Of a stretch of 64,000 bases of DNA, positions 8,989-16,985 are shown in pieces. Numbering within the stretch: position 1 is the stretch's first letter; each line of letters begins with the position of its first letter. The stretch covers positions 4,132,501 through 4,196,500 of the forward strand of contig NZ_CP023696.1 in the NCBI RefSeq assembly GCF_008704425.1, given 5' to 3'. The stretch comes from Streptomyces fradiae ATCC 10745 = DSM 40063. Its GTDB lineage: Bacteria > Actinomycetota > Actinomycetes > Streptomycetales > Streptomycetaceae. The position numbers were made by a program, and so were the translations under genes. Under the pieces are notes generated by a model, which searched no databases, was not told the DNA's origin, and saw only the letters and a program-made list of their open reading frames with translations.

Positions 8989-11382
8989 GTGTCGGTCGGA
9001 GGGTCGAGATCCGAGGAGCAGGGGGAGCGCGAGGAGCGCGGTGACCGCGCGGACCGGGAGGACCGCCCGGACCGGGAGGACCGCGGGGGGCGGGGAGAGC
9101 GGGCGGAGCGGGAGGGGGCGCGCGGGTCGTGGCCGCCCCCGTACGGACGGGCGCGTGAACAGCGGCGGATCATGGGCCGCTACCGCCTGGAGGCACGGCT
9201 GGGGCGCGGCGGCATGGGGACGGTGTGGCGCGCCCACGACGAACTGCTGGGCCGCCGGGTCGCCGTCAAGGAGCTGTACGCGGACGCGGGCGGGGGCGGC
9301 TCGGGCGGCGGGGCCGGTGGCGTGGGCGGTGCCGGGGGCGGTGCTGGGGGCGGTGCCGACACGGACCTGGACGCCACGCTCCGGGAGGCCCGCGCCGTGG
9401 CCCGCGTGCACCACCCGCACATCGTGTGCGTCCACGACGTGGTGGAGGAGGACGGTGTCGCGTACATCGTCATGGAGCTGGTCGAGGGCGTGTCGCTCGC
9501 CGAGCGGATCGCCGCGCGGGGCCCGGTCGACGCGCCCGAGGCGGCCCGCATCGGCCTGGCGCTGCTGTCCGCGCTGCGCGCCGCGCACGCGATCGGGGTG
9601 CTGCACCGGGATCTGAAACCGGCCAACGTTCTGGTGGAGGACGCCACCGGCCGGGTGGTCCTCAGCGACTTCGGGATCGCCCAGCTCGCCGGGGCCACCA
9701 CCCTGACCGAGGCGAACATGTTCGTCGGCTCGCCCGAGTACACCGCCCCGGAGCGGATGCAGGGCCGCCAGGCGGGCCCGGCGGCGGACCTGTGGTCGCT
9801 GGGCGTGCTGCTGTGCGCCGTCATGACGGGCCGTTCGCCGTTCCACCGCGACTCGCTGGGCGGGGTGCTGCACGCCGTCGTGGAGGCGGAGATCCGGCCG
9901 CCCGCCGCGACCGGGCCGCTGCTCCCCGTCGTACGGGGGCTGCTGGAGCGCGACCCGGCACGCAGACTCGGCGTGGCGGAGGCGGAGCGGCTGCTCCGGG
10001 CGTACGTCACGGGCGGTGCGGGCGTGGCGCCGGGGGCGGGGGTGCCGGGGGTGCCGCCCGGGGCCGGAGGGCCGGGGTGGCCGGGGGGCGGCGGGCCTGC
10101 CGGGGTGCCGGGTGCCGTGGTCCCGGGTGCGGGTGTGTCCGGTGTGCCGGGCGCCGGGCCGGGGGTGCCGCTGGGCGGGGCGGGCCCGGTGGACGCGCCG
10201 GCCGCGCACGACCGGCCCGCCGAGGGGGAGGGGGACCTGGCGGCCGGGCAGGGGGACGCGCCGACCGGTGCCCGCTCGCACGCCGTGCCGTCCCCGAGGG
10301 CCCGCGACCGGGTCAGGTACATGGCCAGGGTGCTGCCCGGCAGGTCCTCCCCGTCCGCGCGGGACGCCCCCGCGGCCCGCACCGGACCGGAGGCGCCGGC
10401 CGCCGCCACCCCGGCCCCGGTACCGGAGGCGCCGGTCGCGGCCGAGGTGGCCGTCGCGCGGGAGGTGCCGGACGTCCCCGAGGCGGCGGGCGCACCGGGG
10501 CCGACGCCGCTGGGCGTGGCCGGAGCGGTGGATCGCGGCCCCGCCGTGCCCACCCTGCCGGTGCCGCCGCCCGCCGGGGCCGAGCCCCAGGACGCCGTAC
10601 TGCCGGACGCGGTGCTGCCGGACGCCGTACCGCCGGACGCGGTGCTGCCCGATGGCGTAGCGCCTGATCCGGTACCGGCCGAGGCTCCGCTCCCGCCGGA
10701 CCCCGCCCGCCCGGCCAACCCGCCCGGACCGCCGCTCACCGGACCCCGCCACGGATCGCCGCGCACAGGGCCGGAGGACCCGGCGAGGTCCCCCTACGGG
10801 GCCCCGCACACCGACCCGCCGCCCGCGCGCTCCCCCTACGGGGCGCCGCGCCCGGGGCCCGACCCCGCAGGGCCGTCTCATGGGGCGCCCCCCACGGGAT
10901 CGCACACCGACCCGCCGCCCGGCGCATCCCCCTACGGGGCGCCGCCCACCGACCCGTCACCCCCCGCACCCCCCTACGATCCACCCCCCACCGGCGACGC
11001 GCGGTACCCCGCCCCGTACGGTCCGGTCGGCACCCCCTCCCCCTACGGCACCCCGCCCGCCGGGGCGCCCCCCTACGGCGCGGCTCCGCCCCCCGCCCCG
11101 CTCCGGGGCCGGTCCGGCGCCTCCCCCTACGGGACGCCGCCCCCCGACCCGGCGCACCCCGCCCCACACGACCCGCGTCCCGCCCCGCCCGCCGACCCCC
11201 ACCGCCCCTACGGGACACCCCCCGATGCCGCCCGGCAGCCCGCCGACCCGCCCCCCGGAGCGGCCGGGCGGAACACGCGCGCGGCGGCCGGCCCCGCCGT
11301 GGCGCCGCTCGTGGCGGCCCTGGTCGCCGCCGTCGCCGTCGCGCTCGCCCTCGGAGTCGTACTCCTCCTCACCAGCCGTTGA
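8989..11382 (+). CDS. Ser/Thr protein kinase 4, proline-rich, with a C-terminal membrane tail
   Basis: Protein kinase of 797 residues with an unusual outline. A charged Glu/Arg/Asp-rich start is followed by a complete kinase domain at about 60-345 (LGRGGMGTVW, Lys94 in VAVKEL, a Gly-rich loop after it, Asp208 in HRDLKPAN, DFG). A 400-residue Pro/Ala/Gly-rich region follows, whose second half repeats SPYGAP-like units. The protein ends with one hydrophobic segment at about 770-793 and only three further residues, so it lacks the outside sensor domain of its neighbours and should be a tail-anchored cytoplasmic kinase. GTG start at 8989 with a ggagga site. It starts 30 bp after kinase 3, so the two are probably cotranscribed. 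Confidence 0.92.
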   Translation: MSVGGSRSEEQGEREERGDRADREDRPDREDRGGRGERAEREGARGSWPPPYGRAREQRRIMGRYRLEARLGRGGMGTVWRAHDELLGRRVAVKELYADAGGGGSGGGAGGVGGAGGGAGGGADTDLDATLREARAVARVHHPHIVCVHDVVEEDGVAYIVMELVEGVSLAERIAARGPVDAPEAARIGLALLSALRAAHAIGVLHRDLKPANVLVEDATGRVVLSDFGIAQLAGATTLTEANMFVGSPEYTAPERMQGRQAGPAADLWSLGVLLCAVMTGRSPFHRDSLGGVLHAVVEAEIRPPAATGPLLPVVRGLLERDPARRLGVAEAERLLRAYVTGGAGVAPGAGVPGVPPGAGGPGWPGGGGPAGVPGAVVPGAGVSGVPGAGPGVPLGGAGPVDAPAAHDRPAEGEGDLAAGQGDAPTGARSHAVPSPRARDRVRYMARVLPGRSSPSARDAPAARTGPEAPAAATPAPVPEAPVAAEVAVAREVPDVPEAAGAPGPTPLGVAGAVDRGPAVPTLPVPPPAGAEPQDAVLPDAVLPDAVPPDAVLPDGVAPDPVPAEAPLPPDPARPANPPGPPLTGPRHGSPRTGPEDPARSPYGAPHTDPPPARSPYGAPRPGPDPAGPSHGAPPTGSHTDPPPGASPYGAPPTDPSPPAPPYDPPPTGDARYPAPYGPVGTPSPYGTPPAGAPPYGAAPPPAPLRGRSGASPYGTPPPDPAHPAPHDPRPAPPADPHRPYGTPPDAARQPADPPPGAAGRNTRAAAGPAVAPLVAALVAAVAVALALGVVLLLTSR

Positions 11383-11395
11383 TCTCATCGACAAC

Positions 11396-11409
11396 GCCCT
11401 GATCAGGGC
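11396..11409 (+). terminator. Palindrome GCCCTGATCAGGGC followed by TTATTT
   Basis: A perfect 14-bp palindrome starting 14 bp after the kinase 4 stop codon. It can form a 5-bp stem with a GATC loop and is followed by the T-rich run ttattt, rare in this genome, so it is a reasonable terminator for the kinase cluster. A protein-binding site is the alternative. Confidence 0.45.
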
Positions 11410-11415
11410 TTATTT

Positions 11416-11431
11416 GCCAGTGAACACTGGC
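11416..11431. promoter_or_regulatory. Inverted repeat GCCAGT-GAAC-ACTGGC
   Basis: A perfect 6-bp inverted repeat with a 4-bp centre, just after the previous palindrome and about 75 bp before the dehydrogenase start. It may be an operator for that gene or part of the termination structure. Confidence 0.3.
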
Positions 11432-11438
11432 GTGATGC

Positions 11439-11474
11439 GGATATCCGGCGAAAAGCCGTTACCGCCGGGTATCC
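11439..11474. promoter_or_regulatory. 12-bp inverted repeat upstream of the semialdehyde dehydrogenase
   Basis: GGATATCCGGCG at 11439-11450 pairs with CGCCGGGTATCC at 11463-11474, matching 11 of 12 with a 12-nt loop. It ends about 20 bp before the proposed -10 box, so it covers the expected -35 area. Operator is the favoured reading. Confidence 0.3.
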
Positions 11475-11493
11475 AAAGGGGGTGCGCCCCGCA

Positions 11494-11499
11494 TACCCT
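11494..11499 (+). promoter_or_regulatory. -10 box TACCCT of a probable leaderless gene
   Basis: TACCCT followed by 7 nt and then the ATG at 11507. Spacing of 6-7 nt from a TAnnnT box to the start codon is the usual sign of a leaderless mRNA in Streptomyces; no ribosome binding site is present. Confidence 0.4.
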
Positions 11500-11506
11500 C
11501 GCCCCC

Positions 11507-13204
11507 ATGACGGACACGCAGGCCCCCGCCCACACCACCGGAACGACCACGTCCACCTCCGCGTCCTCCCCGGCCGGCGCCCCGTCGCCGGCCCCCGCCT
11601 CCGGCGGCGCGAACCCGGGCCCCACGAACCCCGTGGCCCCCGCGCCCGCCGGCGCGCGCACCGCCGAGGACGTGGTGACGCCCCAGCTGGTCGCCCAGCT
11701 CGGCCGGGGCGTCGTCGGTTCGGGGCGGACCGCCAACCACACCCCGTTCACCGGGGAGCGGCTGGCCGAGCTGCCCGAGTCCACGCCCGAGGACGTGGCG
11801 GAGGCGTTCGCCCGCGCCCGCGCCGCCCAGACCGCCTGGGCGGCCACCCCGGCCCGCCGCCGCGCGGCCGTCCTGCTCCGCTTCCACGACCTGGTGCTGG
11901 AGCGGCAGGCGGAGGTCCTCGACCTCATCCAGCTCGAGACCGGAAAGGCCCGCCTGCACGCCCACGAGGAGGTCCAGGCCGTCACCCTCGCGGCCCGCCA
12001 CTACGGGCTCAAGGCCCCCGCCTACCTGCGCCCCAAGCGCCGCACCGGAGCCGTGCCGGTCCTCACCAAGGTCACCGAGCTGCGCCAGCCGCGGGGCGTG
12101 ATCGGACAGATCGCGCCGTGGAACTACCCGCTGGAGCTGTCCGTCGGCGACGCGCTGCCGGCCTTCGCCGCGGGCAACGCCGTCGTCATGAAGCCCGACA
12201 CGGAGACCGCGCTGACCGCGCTGTGGGCACGCGACCTGCTGATCGAGGCGGGGCTGCCGGACGGGGTGTTCCAGGTGGTCCTCGGCGACGGCCCGGTCGT
12301 CGGCCCGGAGGTCGTCCGGCACGCCGACTACGTCTCCTTCACCGGCTCCACCCGCACCGGCCGGGAGGTCGCCCGCGGCGCGGCGGACCGCCTCGTCGGC
12401 GTCTCCCTCGAACTCGGCGGCAAGAACCCCATGCTGGTCCTGCGGGACGCCGACGTGGAGAAGGCCGCCGCGGGCGCCGTCCGCGCCTGCTTCTCGTCGG
12501 CCGGGCAGCTCTGCATCTCCGTCGAGCGGCTGTACGTCCACGAGTCCGTCGCGGACGCGTTCCTGGAGCGGTTCGTCGCCCGCACCAGGGCCATGCGGCT
12601 CGGCACCTCCCTCGCGTACGGCGCCGACATGGGCTCCCTGGTCGGCGCCCGGCAGCTGGAGGCCGTCACCCGGCACGTCGAGGAGGCCGTCGCCAAGGGC
12701 GCGCGGGTGCTCGCGGGCGGGGTGGCCCGGCCCGACGTCGGCCCCTTCTTCCACGAGCCGACGATCCTGGACGGCGTCGACCCGTCGATGGCGGTGTGCG
12801 CGGAGGAGACCTTCGGGCCGGTCGTCTCCGTCTACCGCTTCACCGACGAGGACGAGGTGATCGAGCGCGCCAACGACACGGCGTACGGCCTCAACGCCAG
12901 CGTGTGGACGAGGGACGGCCGCCGCGGCCTCGCCGTCGCCGCCCGCCTCCGCGCCGGCACCGTCAACGTCAACGAGGGCTACGGCGCCGCGTACGGCAGC
13001 GTCCAGGCGCCCATGGGCGGCATGAAGGACTCGGGCCTGGGCCGCCGCCACGGCTCCGAGGGCATCCTCAAGTACACGGAGGCCCAGACGGTGGCCCAGC
13101 AGCGCGTGATGCCGCTGGCGCCGGCGTTCGGGATGGACGACGAGAGGTACGCGGCGTTCATGACCCGCAGCCTGAGGGCCATGAAGGCGCTGCGCCTGCG
13201 CTGA
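11507..13204 (+). CDS. Succinate-semialdehyde dehydrogenase (NAD(P)+ aldehyde dehydrogenase family)
   Basis: Aldehyde dehydrogenase of 565 residues, probably oxidising succinate semialdehyde to succinate in GABA breakdown. The first 50 residues are a Pro/Ala/Thr-rich extension. The catalytic domain contains the PWNYPLELSV cofactor region, the VSFTGSTRTGREVA motif, the general base Glu302 in LELGGKNPM, and the nucleophile Cys336 in SAGQLCISVERLY. Overall similarity is to the GabD2-like succinic semialdehyde dehydrogenases common in actinomycetes; another short-chain aldehyde as substrate cannot be excluded. Start: the ATG at 11507, 7 nt after a -10 box. The GMC oxidoreductase follows after a 235-bp repeat-filled gap. 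Confidence 0.88.
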   Translation: MTDTQAPAHTTGTTTSTSASSPAGAPSPAPASGGANPGPTNPVAPAPAGARTAEDVVTPQLVAQLGRGVVGSGRTANHTPFTGERLAELPESTPEDVAEAFARARAAQTAWAATPARRRAAVLLRFHDLVLERQAEVLDLIQLETGKARLHAHEEVQAVTLAARHYGLKAPAYLRPKRRTGAVPVLTKVTELRQPRGVIGQIAPWNYPLELSVGDALPAFAAGNAVVMKPDTETALTALWARDLLIEAGLPDGVFQVVLGDGPVVGPEVVRHADYVSFTGSTRTGREVARGAADRLVGVSLELGGKNPMLVLRDADVEKAAAGAVRACFSSAGQLCISVERLYVHESVADAFLERFVARTRAMRLGTSLAYGADMGSLVGARQLEAVTRHVEEAVAKGARVLAGGVARPDVGPFFHEPTILDGVDPSMAVCAEETFGPVVSVYRFTDEDEVIERANDTAYGLNASVWTRDGRRGLAVAARLRAGTVNVNEGYGAAYGSVQAPMGGMKDSGLGRRHGSEGILKYTEAQTVAQQRVMPLAPAFGMDDERYAAFMTRSLRAMKALRLR

Positions 13205-13228
13205 CCCCGGAGGCCCGGCCCGGTCCCG

Positions 13229-13292
13229 CCCCGGCCGGGCCATCCCCCGGCCGGGCCATCCCCCGGCCGGGCCATCCCCCGGCCGGGCCATC
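13229..13292. repeat. Tandem repeat, four exact 16-bp units
   Basis: Four perfect copies of ccccggccgggccatc directly after the dehydrogenase gene. Each unit contains the self-complementary core CCCGGCCGGG, so the array can form several alternative hairpins. Noncoding. Confidence 0.9.
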
Positions 13293-13313
13293 CCCCGGTC
13301 GCGTTCGCCCCCG

Positions 13314-13397
13314 CCTCATCCACCCCGCCTCATCCACCCCGCCTCATCCACCCCGCTTCACCCACCCCGCCTCACCCACCCGACCTCACCCACCCCC
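13314..13397. repeat. Tandem repeat, six 14-bp units
   Basis: Units of the form cctcatccaccccg; the first three are identical and the last three differ at one to three positions. The array is almost free of G on this strand, so the RNA would be unstructured and C-rich. It lies just upstream of the GMC oxidoreductase. Confidence 0.9.
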
Positions 13398-13439
13398 GCC
13401 CCCTCACCCCCCTTGCAGCCCTTCGGTACGAGGAGAGCC

Positions 13440-15302
13440 ATGTCCGAGGTCCCCCCTGCCCAGAACCAGCCGGAACCCGCGCGCGACCCCCTCGGCGCCC
13501 CGGCGTCCCCGGCGTCCCCGGCGTACGACTACGACGTCCTCGTCGTCGGCTCCGGCTTCGGGGGCTCCGTGGCGGCCCTGCGCCTCACCGAGAAGGGCTA
13601 CCGCGTCGGCGTCCTGGAGGCGGGTCGCCGCTTCACCCCCGACACCCTGCCCAAGACCTCCTGGGACCTGCGCAACTACCTCTGGGCCCCCGCCCTCGGC
13701 CTGTACGGTCTCCAGCGCGTCCACCTGCTCGGCGACGTCATGGTCCTCGCGGGCGCCGGCGTGGGCGGCGGCTCCCTCAACTACGCCAACACCCTCTACG
13801 TACCGCCGCCCGCGTTCTTCCAGGACCGGCAGTGGGCCGGGATCACCGACTGGCAGGACGAGCTGGCCCCGTACTACGACCAGGCCAAGCGCATGCTGGG
13901 CGTCCGGCTCAACCCGACCACGACCCCGTCCGACGTCCACCTCAAGGCCGCGGCCGAGGCCATGGGCGTCGGCGACACCTTCCACATGGCGCCCGTCGGC
14001 GTGTTCTTCGGCGACGGCGCGGACGCCGACGGCGCCACCCGGGCGGCCCCCGGCGAGGAGGTGCCCGACCCGTACTTCGGCGGCGCCGGGCCCGCCCGGC
14101 GCGCCTGCACCGAGTGCGGCGAGTGCATGACCGGCTGCCGCCACGGCGCCAAGAACAACCTCACGCAGAACTACCTCCACCTGGCGGAGCGGGCCGGCGC
14201 CGTCATCCACCCGATGACCACCGTCACCGCCCTGACCGAGGACGGCTCCGGCGGCCACCTCGTCCGCACCGTCCCCACCGACCGGCGCCGCCGCGGCACC
14301 CCGCGCACCTACCGCGCCCGGTACGTCGTCGTCGCGGCCGGCACCTACGGCACGCAGACCCTCCTGCACCGCATGAAGGACCGGGGACTGCTGCCGCGCC
14401 TCTCCGACCGGCTCGGCGAGCTGACCCGCACCAACTCCGAGGCGCTCGTCGGCTCCCAGACCACGGACCGCCGCTACCGCAGGCGCCACGGCGCCCCCCT
14501 CGACTTCACCCGCGGCGTCGCCATCACCTCGTCCATCCACCCCGACGCCAGCACCCACATCGAGCCCGTCCGCTACGGGCGGGGCTCCAACGCCATGGGC
14601 GCCCTGTCGATCCTCCAGGTCCCGTACGCGAGGCACCGCGTCGCCGCCTGGCTCGGCAACGTCGCCCGCCACCCCCTCCAGGCCCTGCGGTCCCTGTCCA
14701 ACCGGCGCTGGTCGGAGCGGACCATCATCGGCCTCGTCATGCAGTCGCTGGACAACTCCCTCACGACGTACCGCAAGCCCGGCGGCATCGGCAAGGGGCT
14801 GCTCACCGCCCGCCAGGGCCACGGCGCGCCCAACCCGAAGCAGATCCCCGAGGCGACGCGGGCCGCCACCCTGATCGCCGAGGAGATCAACGGCTTCGCC
14901 GGCTCCAACGTCGGCGAACTGATGGGCACCCCGCTCACCGCCCACTTCCTGGGCGGCTGCGTCATCGGCGCGACCGAGCGGGACGGCGTGATCGACCCGT
15001 ACCACCGGCTGTACGGGCACCCCGGCATCCTCGTCGTGGACGGCGCGGCGGTCTCCGCCAACCTCGGCGTCAACCCGTCCCTCACCATCACCGCCCAGGC
15101 GGAGCGCGCCATGTCCCTCTGGCCCAACAAGGGCGAGCCCGACCCGCGCCCCGCCCAGGGCGCGCCCTACCGGCGCGTTACACCCGTCGAGCCGAAGCGC
15201 CCCGCGGTGCCGGCCGACGCCTTCGCCGCCCTGCGCCTGCCCTTCCTGGGCCTGCCCAAGGTGCCCCCGCGGGCCCCGGGCACCGACCCGGCCGGGCGCT
15301 GA
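13440..15302 (+). CDS. GMC-family FAD oxidoreductase, cholesterol-oxidase-like, with a four-Cys motif
   Basis: FAD-dependent oxidoreductase of 620 residues. The N-terminal dinucleotide fold reads VVGSGFGGSVAALRL (about 35-50). The C-terminal GMC signature is visible as FLGGCVIGAT and VNPSLTITAQAERAM, and VVDGAAV precedes it. A four-cysteine cluster CX2CX2CX3C (Cys223, 226, 229, 233) followed by RHGAKNN lies in the substrate-domain insertion and looks like a ferredoxin-type motif. The ATG at 13440 has gaggagag upstream. Its substrate is not evident; sterol-like or other alcohols are possible. It may act with the preceding dehydrogenase, since alcohol oxidation then aldehyde oxidation is a common pairing, but that is inference. 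Confidence 0.85.
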   Translation: MSEVPPAQNQPEPARDPLGAPASPASPAYDYDVLVVGSGFGGSVAALRLTEKGYRVGVLEAGRRFTPDTLPKTSWDLRNYLWAPALGLYGLQRVHLLGDVMVLAGAGVGGGSLNYANTLYVPPPAFFQDRQWAGITDWQDELAPYYDQAKRMLGVRLNPTTTPSDVHLKAAAEAMGVGDTFHMAPVGVFFGDGADADGATRAAPGEEVPDPYFGGAGPARRACTECGECMTGCRHGAKNNLTQNYLHLAERAGAVIHPMTTVTALTEDGSGGHLVRTVPTDRRRRGTPRTYRARYVVVAAGTYGTQTLLHRMKDRGLLPRLSDRLGELTRTNSEALVGSQTTDRRYRRRHGAPLDFTRGVAITSSIHPDASTHIEPVRYGRGSNAMGALSILQVPYARHRVAAWLGNVARHPLQALRSLSNRRWSERTIIGLVMQSLDNSLTTYRKPGGIGKGLLTARQGHGAPNPKQIPEATRAATLIAEEINGFAGSNVGELMGTPLTAHFLGGCVIGATERDGVIDPYHRLYGHPGILVVDGAAVSANLGVNPSLTITAQAERAMSLWPNKGEPDPRPAQGAPYRRVTPVEPKRPAVPADAFAALRLPFLGLPKVPPRAPGTDPAGR

Positions 15303-15349
15303 CCCGCGGACAGGCAGCGGGTCGCGCACCCGTCCTTCCCGCGGCACGG

Positions 15350-16819
15350 TCAGCTGGGCGGCGGCGCGAGCGGTGCGATGTTCGCGTTGTGGCGGAAGAG
15401 GTTGCCCGGGTCGTACGCCGCCTTCACCTCCGCGAGCCGCCGGACGTTCCCGCCGTAGCCCTCCCGGAGGAGCTGCTCGCCCTCCTCCAGGAAGCCGGGG
15501 AAGTTGAGGTACACGCCGCCGGAGGAGAAGGACCGCAGGTCGGTGAAGGTGTCGCGCACCCAGGACACGTTCCGCGCCGTGTCCGCCTCCTCCTGCCAGT
15601 TCGCCTCGATGCCGAGCAGGTAGGGGGCGCCGCGGTTGGCGAAGGCGGTCTCCCGCTCGCCGACCCGCGCCATCGCGCCGCCCTGGTACCAGACGTCGAG
15701 GGTCGAGTACGGCGACGGCGCCTCGGCGGCCCGCCCGGCCAGCCGGTCGATCAGCTCGTCGCCCAGGCCCGGCGTGTTCACGGACTTCCAGTAGTAGCGC
15801 CAGCCGTCCGGGTAGTCGCCGTCCAGGAAGCTCTGCGCCTCCAGGTAGGTGGTGGGGCCGCTGAGGTCGCGGATCGGCTCGGCGGCCTCCCGCAGCGGCC
15901 GCAGCACCCGCTCCCCCTCCGCAGGGTCGCCCGGGAACAGCGCGGCGACGCCCACGAACGGCTCCCCGTGCGCCTTCTCCGGGAACTCCTCCGCCGCGGG
16001 GACCCGGCCGAGCACCCCGAGCGGAGCCACCTCCTCGGGCGCCTCGGACAGGTACCGCTCGCAGGACCGCAGCACCTGCCGGGCGCGGTCCGCCGGGTAG
16101 AACACGAAGCAGAGGAAGACCTCCGGGCCGACGGGGTGCAGCCGGTACTCGAAGGAGGTCACGACGCCGAAGTTCCCGCCGCCGCCGCGGATCGCCCAGA
16201 ACAGGTCCTCGTGCTCACCGGCCCCGGCGGTGAGCAGGTTCCCGTCGGCGGTGACCACCCTCGCGGACACCAGGTTGTCGCAGCTCAGCCCGTACCTGCG
16301 GCGCAGCCACCCCATGCCCCCGGACAGGGTGAGGCCCGCGATGCCCGTCGCCGACACCACTCCCAGGGGCGTGGCGAGCCCGTGGGCCTGCGTCGCGCGG
16401 TCGACGTCCCCCAGCGTGCAGCCGCCCTCGGCCCGCACCGTGCGGGCCCCGGCGTCGACCTCGACGCCCGTCATCTCCGACAGGTCGATGACCAGCCCGT
16501 CGTCGCACAGCGCGTGCCCGGCCACGCCGTGCCCGCCGCCGCGCACCGCGGGTGAGAGCCCGTTGTCACGGGCGAAGTCCACGGCGGCGGCCACGTCGTC
16601 GTCGCCGCGGCAGCGTGCCACCAGCGCGGGCCGCCTGTCGATCACGCCGTTCCACAGTCTTCGGGCGGACTCGTAGTCCGGCTCACCGGGCCGGACGAGC
16701 CGTCCTGTCAGCCGCGCGGCGAACGCGTCGACGGATGCGGCCGGTATGCCGCCGGCCCCGCCGTCCGCCACCGCGCCGTTCCCCGCGCTCCCGCCGTCGG
16801 AGCCGCGCCTCGCGCTCAT
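15350..16819 (-). CDS. FAD-linked oxidoreductase, berberine-bridge-enzyme type
   Basis: Flavoprotein of 489 residues of the PCMH-fold FAD oxidase family. The FAD domain includes AVRGGGHGVAGHALCDDG, where the first His of the HGVAGH run is the expected covalent FAD ligand. The second link of doubly bound family members, a Cys before the TVG-like turn, is absent: the region reads LGVVSATGIAGLTLSGG. Downstream are GGGGNFGVVTSFEYRLHPVG and a C-terminal BBE segment with YLNFPGF and YDPGNLFRHNANI. The ATG at 16819 follows gggaggtgg, so the Arg-rich upstream frame is not coding. The gene runs towards the GMC oxidoreductase. Oxidises an unknown alcohol, sugar or natural product. Confidence 0.88.
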   Translation of the reverse strand: MSARRGSDGGSAGNGAVADGGAGGIPAASVDAFAARLTGRLVRPGEPDYESARRLWNGVIDRRPALVARCRGDDDVAAAVDFARDNGLSPAVRGGGHGVAGHALCDDGLVIDLSEMTGVEVDAGARTVRAEGGCTLGDVDRATQAHGLATPLGVVSATGIAGLTLSGGMGWLRRRYGLSCDNLVSARVVTADGNLLTAGAGEHEDLFWAIRGGGGNFGVVTSFEYRLHPVGPEVFLCFVFYPADRARQVLRSCERYLSEAPEEVAPLGVLGRVPAAEEFPEKAHGEPFVGVAALFPGDPAEGERVLRPLREAAEPIRDLSGPTTYLEAQSFLDGDYPDGWRYYWKSVNTPGLGDELIDRLAGRAAEAPSPYSTLDVWYQGGAMARVGERETAFANRGAPYLLGIEANWQEEADTARNVSWVRDTFTDLRSFSSGGVYLNFPGFLEEGEQLLREGYGGNVRRLAEVKAAYDPGNLFRHNANIAPLAPPPS

Positions 16820-16985
16820 GGTGGCCACCTCCCGCTTCCCAGCATCACGCCGGACGGGACGGCACGCCATCCGTGCCCGCAGGCGCCGCCTTGCCCGGCG
16901 GGGGCCGACGGACAAGGCGAGACCTCTGACGCGGACGCCGGGCAAACGGGTCGTGTCCGTGGCCCCGTGTCAGCAGACTGAGCCC

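Noticed and set aside
7639..10905. 1088-codon minus-strand frame across kinases 3 and 4
   Set aside because: It spans two real genes and their gap, with no recognisable domain. Shadow frame.
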